Shown: positions 1-9,538, counted from the stretch's first letter. The stretch is DNA of 64,000 nucleotides from Novipirellula sp052161655 (GCF_052161655.1 NZ_CP197418.1:7378001-7442000), one strand, 5' to 3'. Made by a program: numbers and translations. The notes: generated by a model not told the origin, from the letters alone.

Positions 1-93
1 ATCCACCGACCGCCATCCATTTGTAACTAGCGGCAGCGAACATTTCATGCCCGTGGCCGGTGGGAACCGGCCCTACTTGACTCCTTGACTTGA

Positions 94-1191
94 CTATTCG
101 CGTCGGGGAGTTGAGACAATCTCTAGGTCAGCCATATAAATCGCGGTGATCGGTTTGCCGTCTTTATCCTTTTCGTGTGACGAATACCACGACATGATCG
201 CCCTCGTGGGACTCAATTCGATAAAACCGGGATACGACGTGTCGCCGCCACTGGGCAGCTCGGCGAACTCGTGCAAGCTATCGTCAACCAGCCAATACAT
301 CGACGTTTTAGGCCCGCGGTCGCCGATTGACTTGCGCCCGCCGACCACCCAGCAGTCTCCCCATCGCGTGATCATTGGACCACCGACATATCGATCCAAA
401 TCCCGGCGATCCCAATCTTGATAGGGCGGTTGGGAACGCATCAGTTGCGCATTCGCACTCCCACGCCGCCCGATCGCGACCACACTTCCGTCTGGCTCGA
501 ACTGGAACGCGGTTTCGTCGCCCGCCAGCTCCTGAAAAACGGCTCGCTTTCGCCAGATCAGTCCGTCGTCGCTTTCCAACATCAATGACTCGACCGATTG
601 GCCTTCGCCCCTTGGTCCCACAGCAAAGTCAGTCTTACGCCGACCGCACAGGTACGCCTTGTCGCCAAACGCAGCGGCACGCCAGATATAGTGCCCGAAC
701 GTCCCTTCCAACAAAATCGGACTCTGCCACGTCACACCATCCTCGCTACACGCGGCATAGCCGAGGTGCAAATTTAAATCGTAGTCTTTGACTGGAATCG
801 TCGTCTCGCCGCTGTACCACGTACCGCTGTAGACAAACAACTTATCTTGAAAGACCAGGAAATGCGGATCTCGTGTATCACGGTGCTCAACTTGAAATCG
901 ATGGACTTGCTCCCAATCTTTTCCATCGTCGCTCGCCATGATAATGATGGACGCGGTTGGATGCACCATGTGCCCATCCGGACAGCTGCGAAACGCCAAA
1001 TAGAACTTATTCCGAAATCGCACAAGATCTGTGAATGCGTTGTGTTCCCCGTTGTGAAAGACGCGACGAATATTCGTGACTCGGACTTCGGGCGGAGCTT
1101 CGGCGCGAACGCTGTGGCAACAGCAGACACAGACAAACAAGAGCAACAGCACTTTTGAACGTCGTTGACGATTAAGATATTGCATATTCAA
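94..1191 (-). CDS. Secreted sialidase-like (BNR-type) protein
   Basis: A 365-residue protein with a clear export signal: basic MNMQYLNRQRRSK, a Leu/Val/Cys-rich core, and a likely cleavage after SVRA. The mature part resembles sialidase/BNR-type six-bladed propellers, with repeated S.DDG..W motifs (ASDDGKDW, CSEDGVTW, ESDDGLIW) and a DPHFLVFQDKLFVY segment. It is probably periplasmic or extracellular and may act on, or only bind, a glycan; the catalytic Asp/Arg/Tyr set of GH33 was not confirmed. It stands alone: the downstream NHL gene is 92 bp away on the same strand and no overlap suggests coupling. An exo-alpha-sialidase-like label is safe at fold level only. Confidence 0.7.
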   Translation of the reverse strand: MNMQYLNRQRRSKVLLLLFVCVCCCHSVRAEAPPEVRVTNIRRVFHNGEHNAFTDLVRFRNKFYLAFRSCPDGHMVHPTASIIIMASDDGKDWEQVHRFQVEHRDTRDPHFLVFQDKLFVYSGTWYSGETTIPVKDYDLNLHLGYAACSEDGVTWQSPILLEGTFGHYIWRAAAFGDKAYLCGRRKTDFAVGPRGEGQSVESLMLESDDGLIWRKRAVFQELAGDETAFQFEPDGSVVAIGRRGSANAQLMRSQPPYQDWDRRDLDRYVGGPMITRWGDCWVVGGRKSIGDRGPKTSMYWLVDDSLHEFAELPSGGDTSYPGFIELSPTRAIMSWYSSHEKDKDGKPITAIYMADLEIVSTPRRE

Positions 1192-1283
1192 GTTTCTCTT
1201 CCGTTATCAAGATACGGCATTGAGCCCGAATCTGTTGGGGCGACTCAAAGCTAGAGAGAATTCGATTCTGAGGAGCGGGAAAA

Positions 1284-2318
1284 CTATTTTTGCAAGACGA
1301 ATTTCTGGGCCCGTTTGCCGATGATATCACCGACATAAATGTCTCCCTCTGAATCGATTGCCATCCCGTGTAACCAATTCACATCACCTGCTTGCTCTTG
1401 GCCATCCTGGCCCTTCGGGATGGTCCACAATTGAAGCAGTTTTCCGTGAGGGTTGAATTTCATCAGCACTTGGTCTTTGGGCGGGCAACTTACCGGTGCA
1501 CCGGGATAATCGGGGTCGTTTATCCAAGGCATCGGCGAGGCGCCACACACCCAAATATCATCGTCTGCAGTCACATGGAATCCCCAGGGCACGATCACGT
1601 TATCCCAACTATCCTGCAACTCTCCTTGTTGGTCGTAGATCATCACGCGAGCATTGTTTCGGTCGGCGACGTACAGTCGCCCCTTCGAGTCGATCGCGAT
1701 CGCATGTGGCAATGAAAACTGATTCGGCCCCGTTCCCAGGCTGCCCCAGGCTTTGACGAATTTTCCAGTAGCGTCGAAATGTACGATGCGATTGTTGCCG
1801 TAGCCATCGGAGACAAACACGTCGCCATTGGCTGCGATCGCCATGTCGGTCGGCTTGTCGAGATGCGTCTGGTCTTCGCCCGAAACACCGGGTGTACCAA
1901 TCGTTTGCAAGACCTCGCCCGTGGGTGAGAACTTGCGAATGATGTGCAAGCCGATATCGGCAACCCAGATGTTTCCATCGCCGTCAATCTTCAGATGGTG
2001 CGCGGTTGCGATCGAGTCGTCGCCCCAACTGCGCACAAATTTTCCCTCCTTGGTGTAGACCTGGATGGGCGGTGTCGAACGCGTAAACACGTACACTTGG
2101 TCCTTAGTGTCGACCGCCACCGCAGGCACGGCCTGCCTCTCGAATTCACTTGGTTTCTGTGGCCATGCAGGATCAACGCGATACCACGGGGCAAGATTGA
2201 CGCGAGGATAATCGGGCGATTTCCCTTTGTCTGGCTCGGCCGAATCCCCGGAACTCGAAGCAGCGATAGAGTGAATAATCATGGTGACACAGGCAAGCAT
2301 CTTTAGAGGTCGATTCAT
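1284..2318 (-). CDS. Secreted NHL-repeat beta-propeller protein
   Basis: About 344 residues when started at the ATG at 2318 (MNRPLKMLACVTMII..), which gives a compact signal peptide; the frame stays open to 2366 but the extra residues look non-coding. The body is NHL repeats such as KFVRSWGDDSIATAHHL, IWVADIGLHIIRKF, VFVSDGYGNNRIVHF and LYVADRNNARVMIY, ending with a DVNWLHGMAIDSEGDIYVGD-like blade. Proteins of this kind resemble the lyase domain of peptidylglycine alpha-amidating enzymes, but in planctomycetes they are mostly of unknown function, so enzyme activity is not claimed. Probably extracytoplasmic. It lies upstream of the sialidase-like gene on the same strand. Confidence 0.75.
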   Translation of the reverse strand: MNRPLKMLACVTMIIHSIAASSSGDSAEPDKGKSPDYPRVNLAPWYRVDPAWPQKPSEFERQAVPAVAVDTKDQVYVFTRSTPPIQVYTKEGKFVRSWGDDSIATAHHLKIDGDGNIWVADIGLHIIRKFSPTGEVLQTIGTPGVSGEDQTHLDKPTDMAIAANGDVFVSDGYGNNRIVHFDATGKFVKAWGSLGTGPNQFSLPHAIAIDSKGRLYVADRNNARVMIYDQQGELQDSWDNVIVPWGFHVTADDDIWVCGASPMPWINDPDYPGAPVSCPPKDQVLMKFNPHGKLLQLWTIPKGQDGQEQAGDVNWLHGMAIDSEGDIYVGDIIGKRAQKFVLQK

Positions 2319-2845
2319 GTGATGGGGGCTCACAAACATTGGGTTAGGTAGGATTAAGCAGTACATTAATGTACTGGCTCGCGTCGTGATCGTGTGCGTC
2401 GATCACAGAGCGATCAACGTTAATACGACAGTTATTTTCCGCTCGGTCCTTGAGCAACTAGTCTATTTCATACCATGTGACGGAGCTACCGTGCAGAACG
2501 GCGACGAAATCAGCTGCCTTCGGTTGCCATTTTGTAAGAGCAATTCGGAATGGACTCGTCCTCCCCTCCATTTTCCCACCGAGTCTTTTCTTCGACGTGG
2601 CGATCAGCAAAAGGATGCAGCGTATTATTGAGGCCGTGCCAGCTAGTTGAAATTGGAGCGAATCGTGAATGGCGACGAATCTCAGTCAGGGCGGCATCGA
2701 TCGCTGTCGCGGCTCCGGAGGCAAAAAGTCGCTGAACTCCCAATGCGAATGCATTTAGGAGTTGTGTGATTCTCGTTTTTCGCGGCAAATCACAACCCGA
2801 CGCGTAAGTTTTGAAGTCGCTGTTTTGTGCCGGAGGCACTTTATG

Positions 2846-2999
2846 GGATAGCCTTGGACTTTAGTCCAAGGTTATCGGTTCTGAAATTGGCACCCAGTCG
2901 CGGAGCGACGTTCTGTGGCGAACGATCAAGTCACAAAACGTCCCGCTGGGACTCGATTGATATTGGCGAAAATCCCTCGGACTAAAGTCCGAGGCTATC
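2846..2999. repeat. Inverted pair of REP-like hairpins with a GATAGCC head
   Basis: The first hairpin, CCTTGGACTTTAGTCCAAGG at 2852-2871, is preceded by GGATAGCC. The second, CCTCGGACTAAAGTCCGAGG at 2975-2994, is followed by CTATCG, so the two units face each other with the same head sequence on the outside. This is the arrangement of a REPIN/BIME. Each stem has 9-bp perfect arms. Confidence 0.65.
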
Positions 3000-3176
3000 G
3001 AAGTATGTCGCTCCGCGACAGCAAATAGCGCAACTTCAAAACGCGTAAGCGAGGGACCGAATGAAGTTCAAATCCCCCTCGTTTAACCTTCATGGTGTAA
3101 TTCCTTACAACATCAAAACTTACGTTTTGGGCTTCGTCGTGAAAGCCAGGACGACGCGCGCACGAACCGACTAGTT

Positions 3177-3210
3177 CATCGACTGACACAACGCATCGAC
3201 TGACACAACG
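3177..3210. repeat. 17-bp tandem duplication
   Basis: The unit CATCGACTGACACAACG occurs twice back to back (3177-3193 and 3194-3210), followed by a partial third CGACTGG-like start. No gene overlaps it. Confidence 0.8.
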
Positions 3211-3397
3211 ACTGGACCGTTCTTCGCTCGGTGTTCAAGATGAATGTTGCGGTCACCATAGTATTCACCCACGCAATTTCTCCGACGTTGCTCGTATACC
3301 CGTTGGAACAAACTAGGATGCAGGACGGCTCACTCATTTAGACATTTGTTGCATTTCCACAAATTCCGGTGTCACTCAGTGCCAACGGGATGATTCG

Positions 3398-4918
3398 CTA
3401 ACGCGACGCTTGAAAGGCTCTGGAGCGTGCAGTCCAGAATCCCACCGCCAAGAAAAGCGTCTGAATCGTGAACGATATCGCGATCAACAAGAACACCATG
3501 ATGAAGGCTATTTCTTGCCCCTCGTAGATTTTCATAGGAACTTCATCACTTAAGATGAGTCGCCAGTGCTGAGCCGTCCACAGCGCACTCCCTAGCGTCA
3601 TGATGCCCAGAGTTCGGACGCTTCCCGTTCGGCGAATCATCGACCATCCTGCCAAAACGCCCAGCGTGTGAACCGGCAAAGCCACGCCGCACAAAAACCC
3701 TAGCAACTGCCAGAAACCCAAACTGATGTTGGGTTGTTCAGGAAATCGAAATCCAACCCACACGGCGCCCGCAAACGCCCATGCAAACGTGACCACGTTG
3801 ATTGCGATCACGGCCCAACCTAAACGAGGTTCCCAATCACCATACCGAATGGCGAATGCGACTTTGTTCCACCAACGTTCGCGGGTCGCTGAAATAGGCC
3901 GGTTTTCGAGTAGGCGACCAAGATCGTTAGCGAGCGATTGCGCCGAGTCGTACCGCGACTCAGGAGCCTTCCGCAGGCACTTCAGGCAAATGGCTTCGAG
4001 CGCGTTTGAAATATCGGGGCGGAATTGACGGGGCGACGGGACCGAGGCACTGTGAAGCATCAACACGGCTTCGGGAATCGACCCGGGGCAATGCGGCGTC
4101 GTCCCGGTCAAAAGTTGAAAGCAAACCACCCCAAGCGAGTACACATCCGATTGCTCAGCAACAGGACATTTGCCAAACATCGCCTGTTCTGGTGACATGT
4201 ACGAAGGGGTTCCCGCCATCATGCTAGTTGACTCGCCCGAGACGTCGTCGATCGAACAGAGGCCGAAATCGGAAAGCATCGGACGCAGGCCATACGGCGC
4301 GGAGAGATCGCGTTTGAGCAGAATGTTCTGAGGCTTGATGTCTCTGTGAATGATTCCTTGTCGATGCCCATGGTGCACAGCCTCGGCAATCTGACGAATC
4401 CATTGAGCAATCGAACGCTCGTCTAGCGGTTCGCTCTGCTGACCGAGCCAGTTACCCAAATGGCCCTCGCTGAAATATGGCATGACGTAGAATCGTTCCT
4501 TGCCATTCGCGCCACAATCAAACACAGGCACGATGCCTTCGTGTTCCAGCGCGGCGGCGGCGCGGGCCTCCCTCTCGAATCGAGCGACGCCCGCCGCATC
4601 GCGAACCACCTCAGCACGAGCGACCTTGATCGCCACTTCACGGGCCAGCAGTTTGTCGTATGCCAGAAAGACAACACCGTAGCCGCCCCGTCCGATTTCA
4701 CGCACCAGACTGTAACGACGGATCTCTGGAACAGCGTCGATTAGGAATCCAACTTCGTCTGCCGCAGGCTGCTGGTTGCTTGATGGAAGTGAATCGGAAA
4801 GAGAGTCGCGATCGGAGGACGACGAAATCTTTGTCGTGCCTTCGTCGGAAGACATTCCAGATGTCTTTCCCGCAGCCAGTTTCGATTGACGCGGTGGCTG
4901 AGGGAACGAGTCGGACAT
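3398..4918 (-). CDS. Membrane-anchored Ser/Thr protein kinase (Pkn/Hanks type)
   Basis: About 506 residues from the ATG at 4918 (MSDSFPQPPRQSK..); the longer frame to 5002 adds an unlikely leader. The kinase domain is complete: glycine loop GRGGYGVVFLAYD, catalytic Lys in REVAIKVARAE, HRDIKPQNILL catalytic loop, DFG in LSDFGLCSID, and GTPSYMSPEQ in the activation segment. The C-terminal third has about four hydrophobic segments (for example WAVIAINVVTFAWAF, LLGFLCGVALPVHTLGVLAG, IMVFLLIAISFTI), so the kinase domain should be cytosolic and tethered to the membrane. The N-terminus is Ser/Asp-rich and probably disordered. No operon partner is visible; the substrate is unknown. Confidence 0.92.
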   Translation of the reverse strand: MSDSFPQPPRQSKLAAGKTSGMSSDEGTTKISSSSDRDSLSDSLPSSNQQPAADEVGFLIDAVPEIRRYSLVREIGRGGYGVVFLAYDKLLAREVAIKVARAEVVRDAAGVARFEREARAAAALEHEGIVPVFDCGANGKERFYVMPYFSEGHLGNWLGQQSEPLDERSIAQWIRQIAEAVHHGHRQGIIHRDIKPQNILLKRDLSAPYGLRPMLSDFGLCSIDDVSGESTSMMAGTPSYMSPEQAMFGKCPVAEQSDVYSLGVVCFQLLTGTTPHCPGSIPEAVLMLHSASVPSPRQFRPDISNALEAICLKCLRKAPESRYDSAQSLANDLGRLLENRPISATRERWWNKVAFAIRYGDWEPRLGWAVIAINVVTFAWAFAGAVWVGFRFPEQPNISLGFWQLLGFLCGVALPVHTLGVLAGWSMIRRTGSVRTLGIMTLGSALWTAQHWRLILSDEVPMKIYEGQEIAFIMVFLLIAISFTIQTLFLAVGFWTARSRAFQASR

Positions 4919-5002
4919 AATGTTAACAAAAACGGCTACCGCAGGATGTTGAGTCGAAGCGTCACAGGGCCCCAAAAAAGGGACATGCAACGCAGGGTGC
5001 AT

Positions 5003-5699
5003 TCCGAGGCATTAATCTACCACCCTATCCGAATTGCAACAAATGACGTGTTGAGTTCGGAAAGAAAATGTGACGGAGGCAATCAAACATCCAGCTGACC
5101 CCAACATTACCCCGTCAAATTTGTTTTCGCGTCACATTTATATTCGTCAATTCGATTTCGCTCGCCAACCCTGAGCCGGAACCCAAGCTAGTTTCGCCCT
5201 GGTCGATTTCCAGCTTGCCGAATTGGTCGGTGCGCGTCGACGAATCACTCCATGACGATGAATTGAAAGCGGTCCACTGGAGTCGCAGACGCGGGTTCGC
5301 CCTACGGGCGTGAAACGGGGGGCGATCAATCGCCCGGCGACGCGTGCCTCAAGTCCACTCTGCGGCCTCAAGGCCGACCTAAAAGAAGCAGTCAGCGGAG
5401 CAGAAAACGGAATGAGATTTCTGACACCGTTGTCGACTCCCGACTTTGAAGAGTTTTACGCTTGGAGTAACTTCGCGTCCAATCGGCTCAAAACTCAAAA
5501 GGATTGAATTTTGTCCACTGCAATTATTCCCGAAATTGTGTATCGAGGCACTCTTCAGAAGAGCTAAAATGGCGGCATTAGACAGACGACGCAAACTGCA
5601 TGGGGCCGCACGCTTGCCCTCCATTTCACTTGTTCGATATACAAACAAGACACACAACCTGTCTTACTGATTCAAACCGTATTTGATGAGGGGTTAGCC
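5003..5699. other. Repeat-rich leader upstream of the surface protein gene
   Basis: No gene is supported. The stretch contains the AAATGTGACG-bounded hairpin repeat (5066-5139), the hairpins CGCCCTACGGGCG (5298-5310) and GGGCGATCAATCGCCC (5320-5335), and, just before the next gene, a purine-rich ribosome binding site GAGGGG at 5688-5693, seven bases ahead of the ATG at 5700. Confidence 0.55.
5066..5139 (+). repeat. 74-bp hairpin-bounded repeat, copy 1
   Basis: It starts with AAATGTGACG and ends with the inverse CGTCACATTT. The interior shares ATCCAGCT.ACCCC and TTTGTTTTCG with a second copy at 9417-9491 in the same orientation. Together the copies bracket the Calx-beta gene. The short terminal inverted repeats and the absence of any coding sequence suggest a very small non-autonomous element or REP-like unit. 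Confidence 0.75.
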
Positions 5700-8600
5700 A
5701 TGATGAAGCGTCCAAACCAAGAGCGTCGTCGAAACAATCCACGACGCCATTTGCGCACCGAACTACTCGAAGATCGACGCTTGTTGGCGGCGTATGACTT
5801 CGTTCCGGCCAATTCTATCGGTGTCCAACGTGAAGAGATAGACGGAATCACGGTGCTGACGGTTGCACCTGGATCGAAGATCAAGATTTCCGCTCAGGTC
5901 ACTTCGGCCGATGACGCAATCGTTGCTTTTGCTATGAATTTTAACGAAACGGACTCAAGCGTCGTGTTGGATAATTTCCAATTGCAACTCAATCCCAATG
6001 ACCTTAGCGAAGTGGATACTGATTTAGATCTTGATTCGGATCGCCTGATATCAGCAGGTTTTCCCTTTGCAACTCCTGTCTCGGTTCCTCCTGTGCTGAC
6101 GTTTGGCACGTTTGACGTGAAGGCTCCGTCGGCGACTGGCGACTACCGGGTCACTGTGGATACATCGCAGTCAGAGTCGTTTCCTACCGGTGTCGTCGTC
6201 ATTGGCGACGATCGGATCGCCATTGAACCGATCACCGATTTTGGAGACTTTATCATTCGTGTTCAGGGTGAAGCGGTCGACACCGTGGCGCTCGATCTAT
6301 TGCCGTCCGATGTAACAGCAAATCCAACAATCGAGGAAGGCGGTAAGACCGTCGTCACTGTTGCCCCTGGCACGGCGCTTGATGTGGTGGTCAAAACAAC
6401 CATGGCCGATTCTCTGGTCCAAGGCTACCAGTTGAACTTTTCCAACAGTGCTTCGCCGTTGGTCTTAACAAACTATCGCGTTGGTAGTGAGTTTACGCTG
6501 GCTACAGATGCAGTCGTCGACTCGGCTGCTGGCGACAATTTTGTTTCTAGTGCAAATATATCGGGTGTCGAAGTTCCACCAACTCGAGATCTCGGTCTCG
6601 TTAATGTCCAGGCACCGACAGCAACGGGCGACTATACGTTGACGGTCAACTTTACAGACGGCAACGATCAAACAAATACGCTCATTCGTGAACCGTCCAG
6701 CGGTGCCACTTTCTCGATTGCCGATTTCGGTGACCTTATCTTTCGTGTGGTCGATATGTCCCCACTGCCAACCGTTTCGATTTCGACGAGTGATCAAATC
6801 GTAAACGAAGACGTGGGCAGCGTCACGCTGACCGCAACTCTCTCAACGGTAAGTGATACGGATGTGTCGGTTCCATTTACGGTTTCTGGTACGGCAACGC
6901 TTAGTAACGATTTCACGATTTCGGCAACTCCATTGGTCATTCCCGCAGGAAATTTGTCTGCCGATATCACCATTGCAGTTATCGATGACGATGTTGTCGA
7001 GTCCGGCGCGGACGAAACCGTTATCGTGAGTTTGGGAACACCGACAGGTGCGACGCTCGGAACGACGACCATGCGAATGGTTTCGATTGTCGATGACGAT
7101 GAAGTTCCCGTTATCAATACGGCCACGCTCGACTTGGTGCCTGAGACAGGCCTAATAACAACGGAAGAAAACGGGGTGACAGTGGTGACCGTTGCCCCCG
7201 GTGCCATGTTTGACGTGATTGCACGCACGATCACTGCGGATGCCAAAGTCCAAGGGTATCAACTGAATTTTATCAACAGTGCGTCCGAACTTGTTGTGTC
7301 CAACTATCGCGTCGGAACGAACTTTTCGGTTTCCACGGATACGATCATTGATTCCGCTACGGGTGACTATTTCGTATCCAGCGCCAATATCGCAGGCGTG
7401 GATGTTCCGCCGACCGCTGATTTTGGAACCTTGGCCGTAACAGCTCCCACCACAAGCGGTGATTATCGCTTGACAACCAACTTCACTTCCGGTGACCCGT
7501 TGAGTAATACAATCATTAAGTCGCCGGAAAGCGGAGCCGCATTCGCGATCACGGACTTCGGTGACATCATCGTCCGCGTGCAGGTTGATTTGACGGTGCC
7601 GACGGTGTCCTTTTCGACCAACAACCAGTCGGTCGTTGAGGGCTCCGGTCCGGTGACGATCACAGCGACCTTGTCAGCAGCCAGTGATACCGATGTGACC
7701 CTTCCGTTCACGGTAACGGGAACAGCAACCGGCGGCAGCGATTTCACAATTACATCGAGCCCCATTACGATTGCCGCGGGTGCGACGTCCGGCAACATCA
7801 TCGTCACAATCATTGATGATGCAGAAGTCGAAATGCCTGAAACCGTTGTGATTGGAATGGGTACGCCGACGGGCGCGACCTTGGGAGCAAGGACGAGTCA
7901 AACGATCACGATTAACGACAATGAACCGGTCGACTTGCCGACAGTCAAGCTCGGTGCCGATTTTTCAGTCGAAGAGAATGTCGGTACGATCTCGTTGCCG
8001 GTGACGTTGTCAGCCGCGAGTGGTTCATTAGTTTCGATTCCCTTTACGGTAACAGGAACAGCTACTGACGGATCGGACTTTACGATATCGGCAAGCCCCG
8101 TGACGATTTCAGCCGGAGCGACATCAGGCAATATCGCAGTCGTGATCACGGATGACTTGGTGAACGAAGAAATCGAGACCATTATCTTGACATTGGGTAC
8201 ACCAACTGGCGCCACGGTGGGTGCCACCGGGACGCAAACGGTTTCGATCCTTGCCAACGACCCAGTACAGGCCCCAACCGTTTCGTTCAATCTGTCGGGG
8301 CAATCGATCCGAGAAAGTGATGGAATGTTGACGCTGACGGTGTCGCTTTCCGCAGTCAGCGAATCACCGGTGACGGTCCCATTTAATGTGAGCGGGACAG
8401 CGATAGCCCCCGCCGACTACTCGATCAGTGCGAGCCCGTTGACCATTGCAGCGGGCCAAACGTCTGCGTCGATTGACATCATCGTAGTCGACGACGACAT
8501 GGATGAACCCAACGAGAGTATTATCGTCACGCTGGGAACACCCACGGGTGCGGATCTCGGAAGCCAGACTGTCAATACAACAACCATCATTGATGATGAC

Positions 8601-9395
8601 GCGTTTATTCCAACGGATAACGTTCGAGTCTTTAGCCCGTCACTCGTCGGGGGCCCACTGGTTGTTCCCGGAGACGGCTTTAGCTCAACCGTCATTTTTG
8701 GAGCTGTTTTGAAAACCACGCTTTCGGTAGGTCAGGTAGGAAGTGTCGCCGTAAATGGATTATCAAACGTCGGATTGTTTGATGAAAACTTAAACCCAAT
8801 GGCATTCGACAGTCAGGGAGTGTTGACCGCACAACTTCAAGCGGGAAGTTTGTACGCTTTGGTGTTCAAAGGCGATGTCGACCGACGTATTTTTAGGATC
8901 GGATCATCCGCAGGGTTTGATGCACTTGTGCAAACTGCGCGAACGAACATCGTTCAGCGTACGGATGTCAATGGCAGCGGTGAAACGACATCAATGGATG
9001 CATTGTTGGTCATCAATCAACTCGGTCGTCAGGGCGGTGCGTCAGGCGAAGCCGTTGCATCGACGGGACGGTTTTACGATGTGAATGCCGACGGACGTGT
9101 TTCCGCTCTCGATGCTCTGCAGGTCATTAACCGGCTGCAAATTGCTCAAACCTCAAGGGCGACTAGCGAGTTGATCACCGAACGCATCAGTAGATCGGGT
9201 GTAACGGCAGAGGCCACCGATTCGGTGATCGCTGCAATCAAGATTAGAGATGCCGAGAGTGAGAAAGCCGCAGCATTCGACGTGGTCGAAAACGATATTG
9301 GCGGTGGGTACACTACTGCAATCGCATCCAGCAGCGATGAGGTGGATCAGGTGATGGCCGAATTGGACCAACAACTAAGCTTGTTGAATCAATAG
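5700..9395 (+). CDS. Large surface/secreted protein: cohesin-like modules, four Calx-beta repeats, dockerin
   Basis: A 1231-residue protein. Residues 1-30 are Arg/Asn-rich and end in the planctomycete motif LLEDRRLLAA, which marks many of their exported giants. Three related 150-160-residue modules (about residues 30-190, 195-350 and 473-628), each with a TVAPG start and a DFGD.I.RV end, look cohesin-like. Four Calx-beta repeats (about 355-470, 632-743, 745-857, 857-970) end with DDD- or ND-type calcium loops. A further beta domain precedes a two-part type I dockerin at about 1089-1147 (DVNGSGETTSMDALLVINQL and DVNADGRVSALDALQVINRL). An 80-residue acidic tail follows. It is predicted to be a calcium-stabilised adhesin or scaffold. 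A GAGGGG ribosome site lies seven bases before the ATG. Confidence 0.88.
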   Translation: MMKRPNQERRRNNPRRHLRTELLEDRRLLAAYDFVPANSIGVQREEIDGITVLTVAPGSKIKISAQVTSADDAIVAFAMNFNETDSSVVLDNFQLQLNPNDLSEVDTDLDLDSDRLISAGFPFATPVSVPPVLTFGTFDVKAPSATGDYRVTVDTSQSESFPTGVVVIGDDRIAIEPITDFGDFIIRVQGEAVDTVALDLLPSDVTANPTIEEGGKTVVTVAPGTALDVVVKTTMADSLVQGYQLNFSNSASPLVLTNYRVGSEFTLATDAVVDSAAGDNFVSSANISGVEVPPTRDLGLVNVQAPTATGDYTLTVNFTDGNDQTNTLIREPSSGATFSIADFGDLIFRVVDMSPLPTVSISTSDQIVNEDVGSVTLTATLSTVSDTDVSVPFTVSGTATLSNDFTISATPLVIPAGNLSADITIAVIDDDVVESGADETVIVSLGTPTGATLGTTTMRMVSIVDDDEVPVINTATLDLVPETGLITTEENGVTVVTVAPGAMFDVIARTITADAKVQGYQLNFINSASELVVSNYRVGTNFSVSTDTIIDSATGDYFVSSANIAGVDVPPTADFGTLAVTAPTTSGDYRLTTNFTSGDPLSNTIIKSPESGAAFAITDFGDIIVRVQVDLTVPTVSFSTNNQSVVEGSGPVTITATLSAASDTDVTLPFTVTGTATGGSDFTITSSPITIAAGATSGNIIVTIIDDAEVEMPETVVIGMGTPTGATLGARTSQTITINDNEPVDLPTVKLGADFSVEENVGTISLPVTLSAASGSLVSIPFTVTGTATDGSDFTISASPVTISAGATSGNIAVVITDDLVNEEIETIILTLGTPTGATVGATGTQTVSILANDPVQAPTVSFNLSGQSIRESDGMLTLTVSLSAVSESPVTVPFNVSGTAIAPADYSISASPLTIAAGQTSASIDIIVVDDDMDEPNESIIVTLGTPTGADLGSQTVNTTTIIDDDAFIPTDNVRVFSPSLVGGPLVVPGDGFSSTVIFGAVLKTTLSVGQVGSVAVNGLSNVGLFDENLNPMAFDSQGVLTAQLQAGSLYALVFKGDVDRRIFRIGSSAGFDALVQTARTNIVQRTDVNGSGETTSMDALLVINQLGRQGGASGEAVASTGRFYDVNADGRVSALDALQVINRLQIAQTSRATSELITERISRSGVTAEATDSVIAAIKIRDAESEKAAAFDVVENDIGGGYTTAIASSSDEVDQVMAELDQQLSLLNQ

Positions 9396-9416
9396 GACAT
9401 CATGTGACGGGTAAAA

Positions 9417-9491
9417 AAATGTGACGGGGGTAACAAAATATCCAGCTTACCCCGAAACTAGCCCCGACACATTTGTTTTCGCGTCACATTT
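9417..9491 (+). repeat. 75-bp hairpin-bounded repeat, copy 2
   Basis: Second copy of the repeat at 5066-5139, same orientation, again bounded by AAATGTGACG and CGTCACATTT. It begins 21 bp after the stop codon of the Calx-beta gene. A partial ATGTGACGGG motif also occurs just before it at 9402-9411. Confidence 0.75.
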
Positions 9492-9538
9492 GTTTTCGTC
9501 AAATCGATTCGCTCAATCCAAGACAGATTTGCAATCGA

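Larger units (their letters stand above)
2319..3397. other. 1.1-kb gap rich in palindromic repeats, no convincing gene
   Basis: No reading frame here has a recognisable domain. The gap holds a GTGCCGGAGGCAC palindrome (2827-2839) that recurs near 21066, a pair of 20-bp hairpins in opposite orientation (2852-2871 and 2975-2994), inverted CGCGGAGCGAC/GTCGCTCCGCG segments around them, and a 17-bp tandem duplication at 3177-3210. Promoters for the divergent or upstream genes must lie here but no clear -35/-10 pair was identified. Confidence 0.6.

Noticed and set aside
2..85. A frame open from the window edge to TGA at 83-85 (28 codons, ..GSEHFMPVAGGNRPYLTP)
   Set aside because: It could be the C-terminus of a gene from outside the window, but it is too short to distinguish from a chance open frame.
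2510..2839. 109-residue minus-strand open frame
   Set aside because: No recognisable motif, it runs into the palindromic repeats at 2827-2871, and composition is not protein-like.
6794..8719. Long minus-strand frames inside the Calx-beta gene (100-150 residues, Val/Thr-rich)
   Set aside because: They mirror the repetitive Thr/Val/Asp coding of the sense strand; no start signal or domain.
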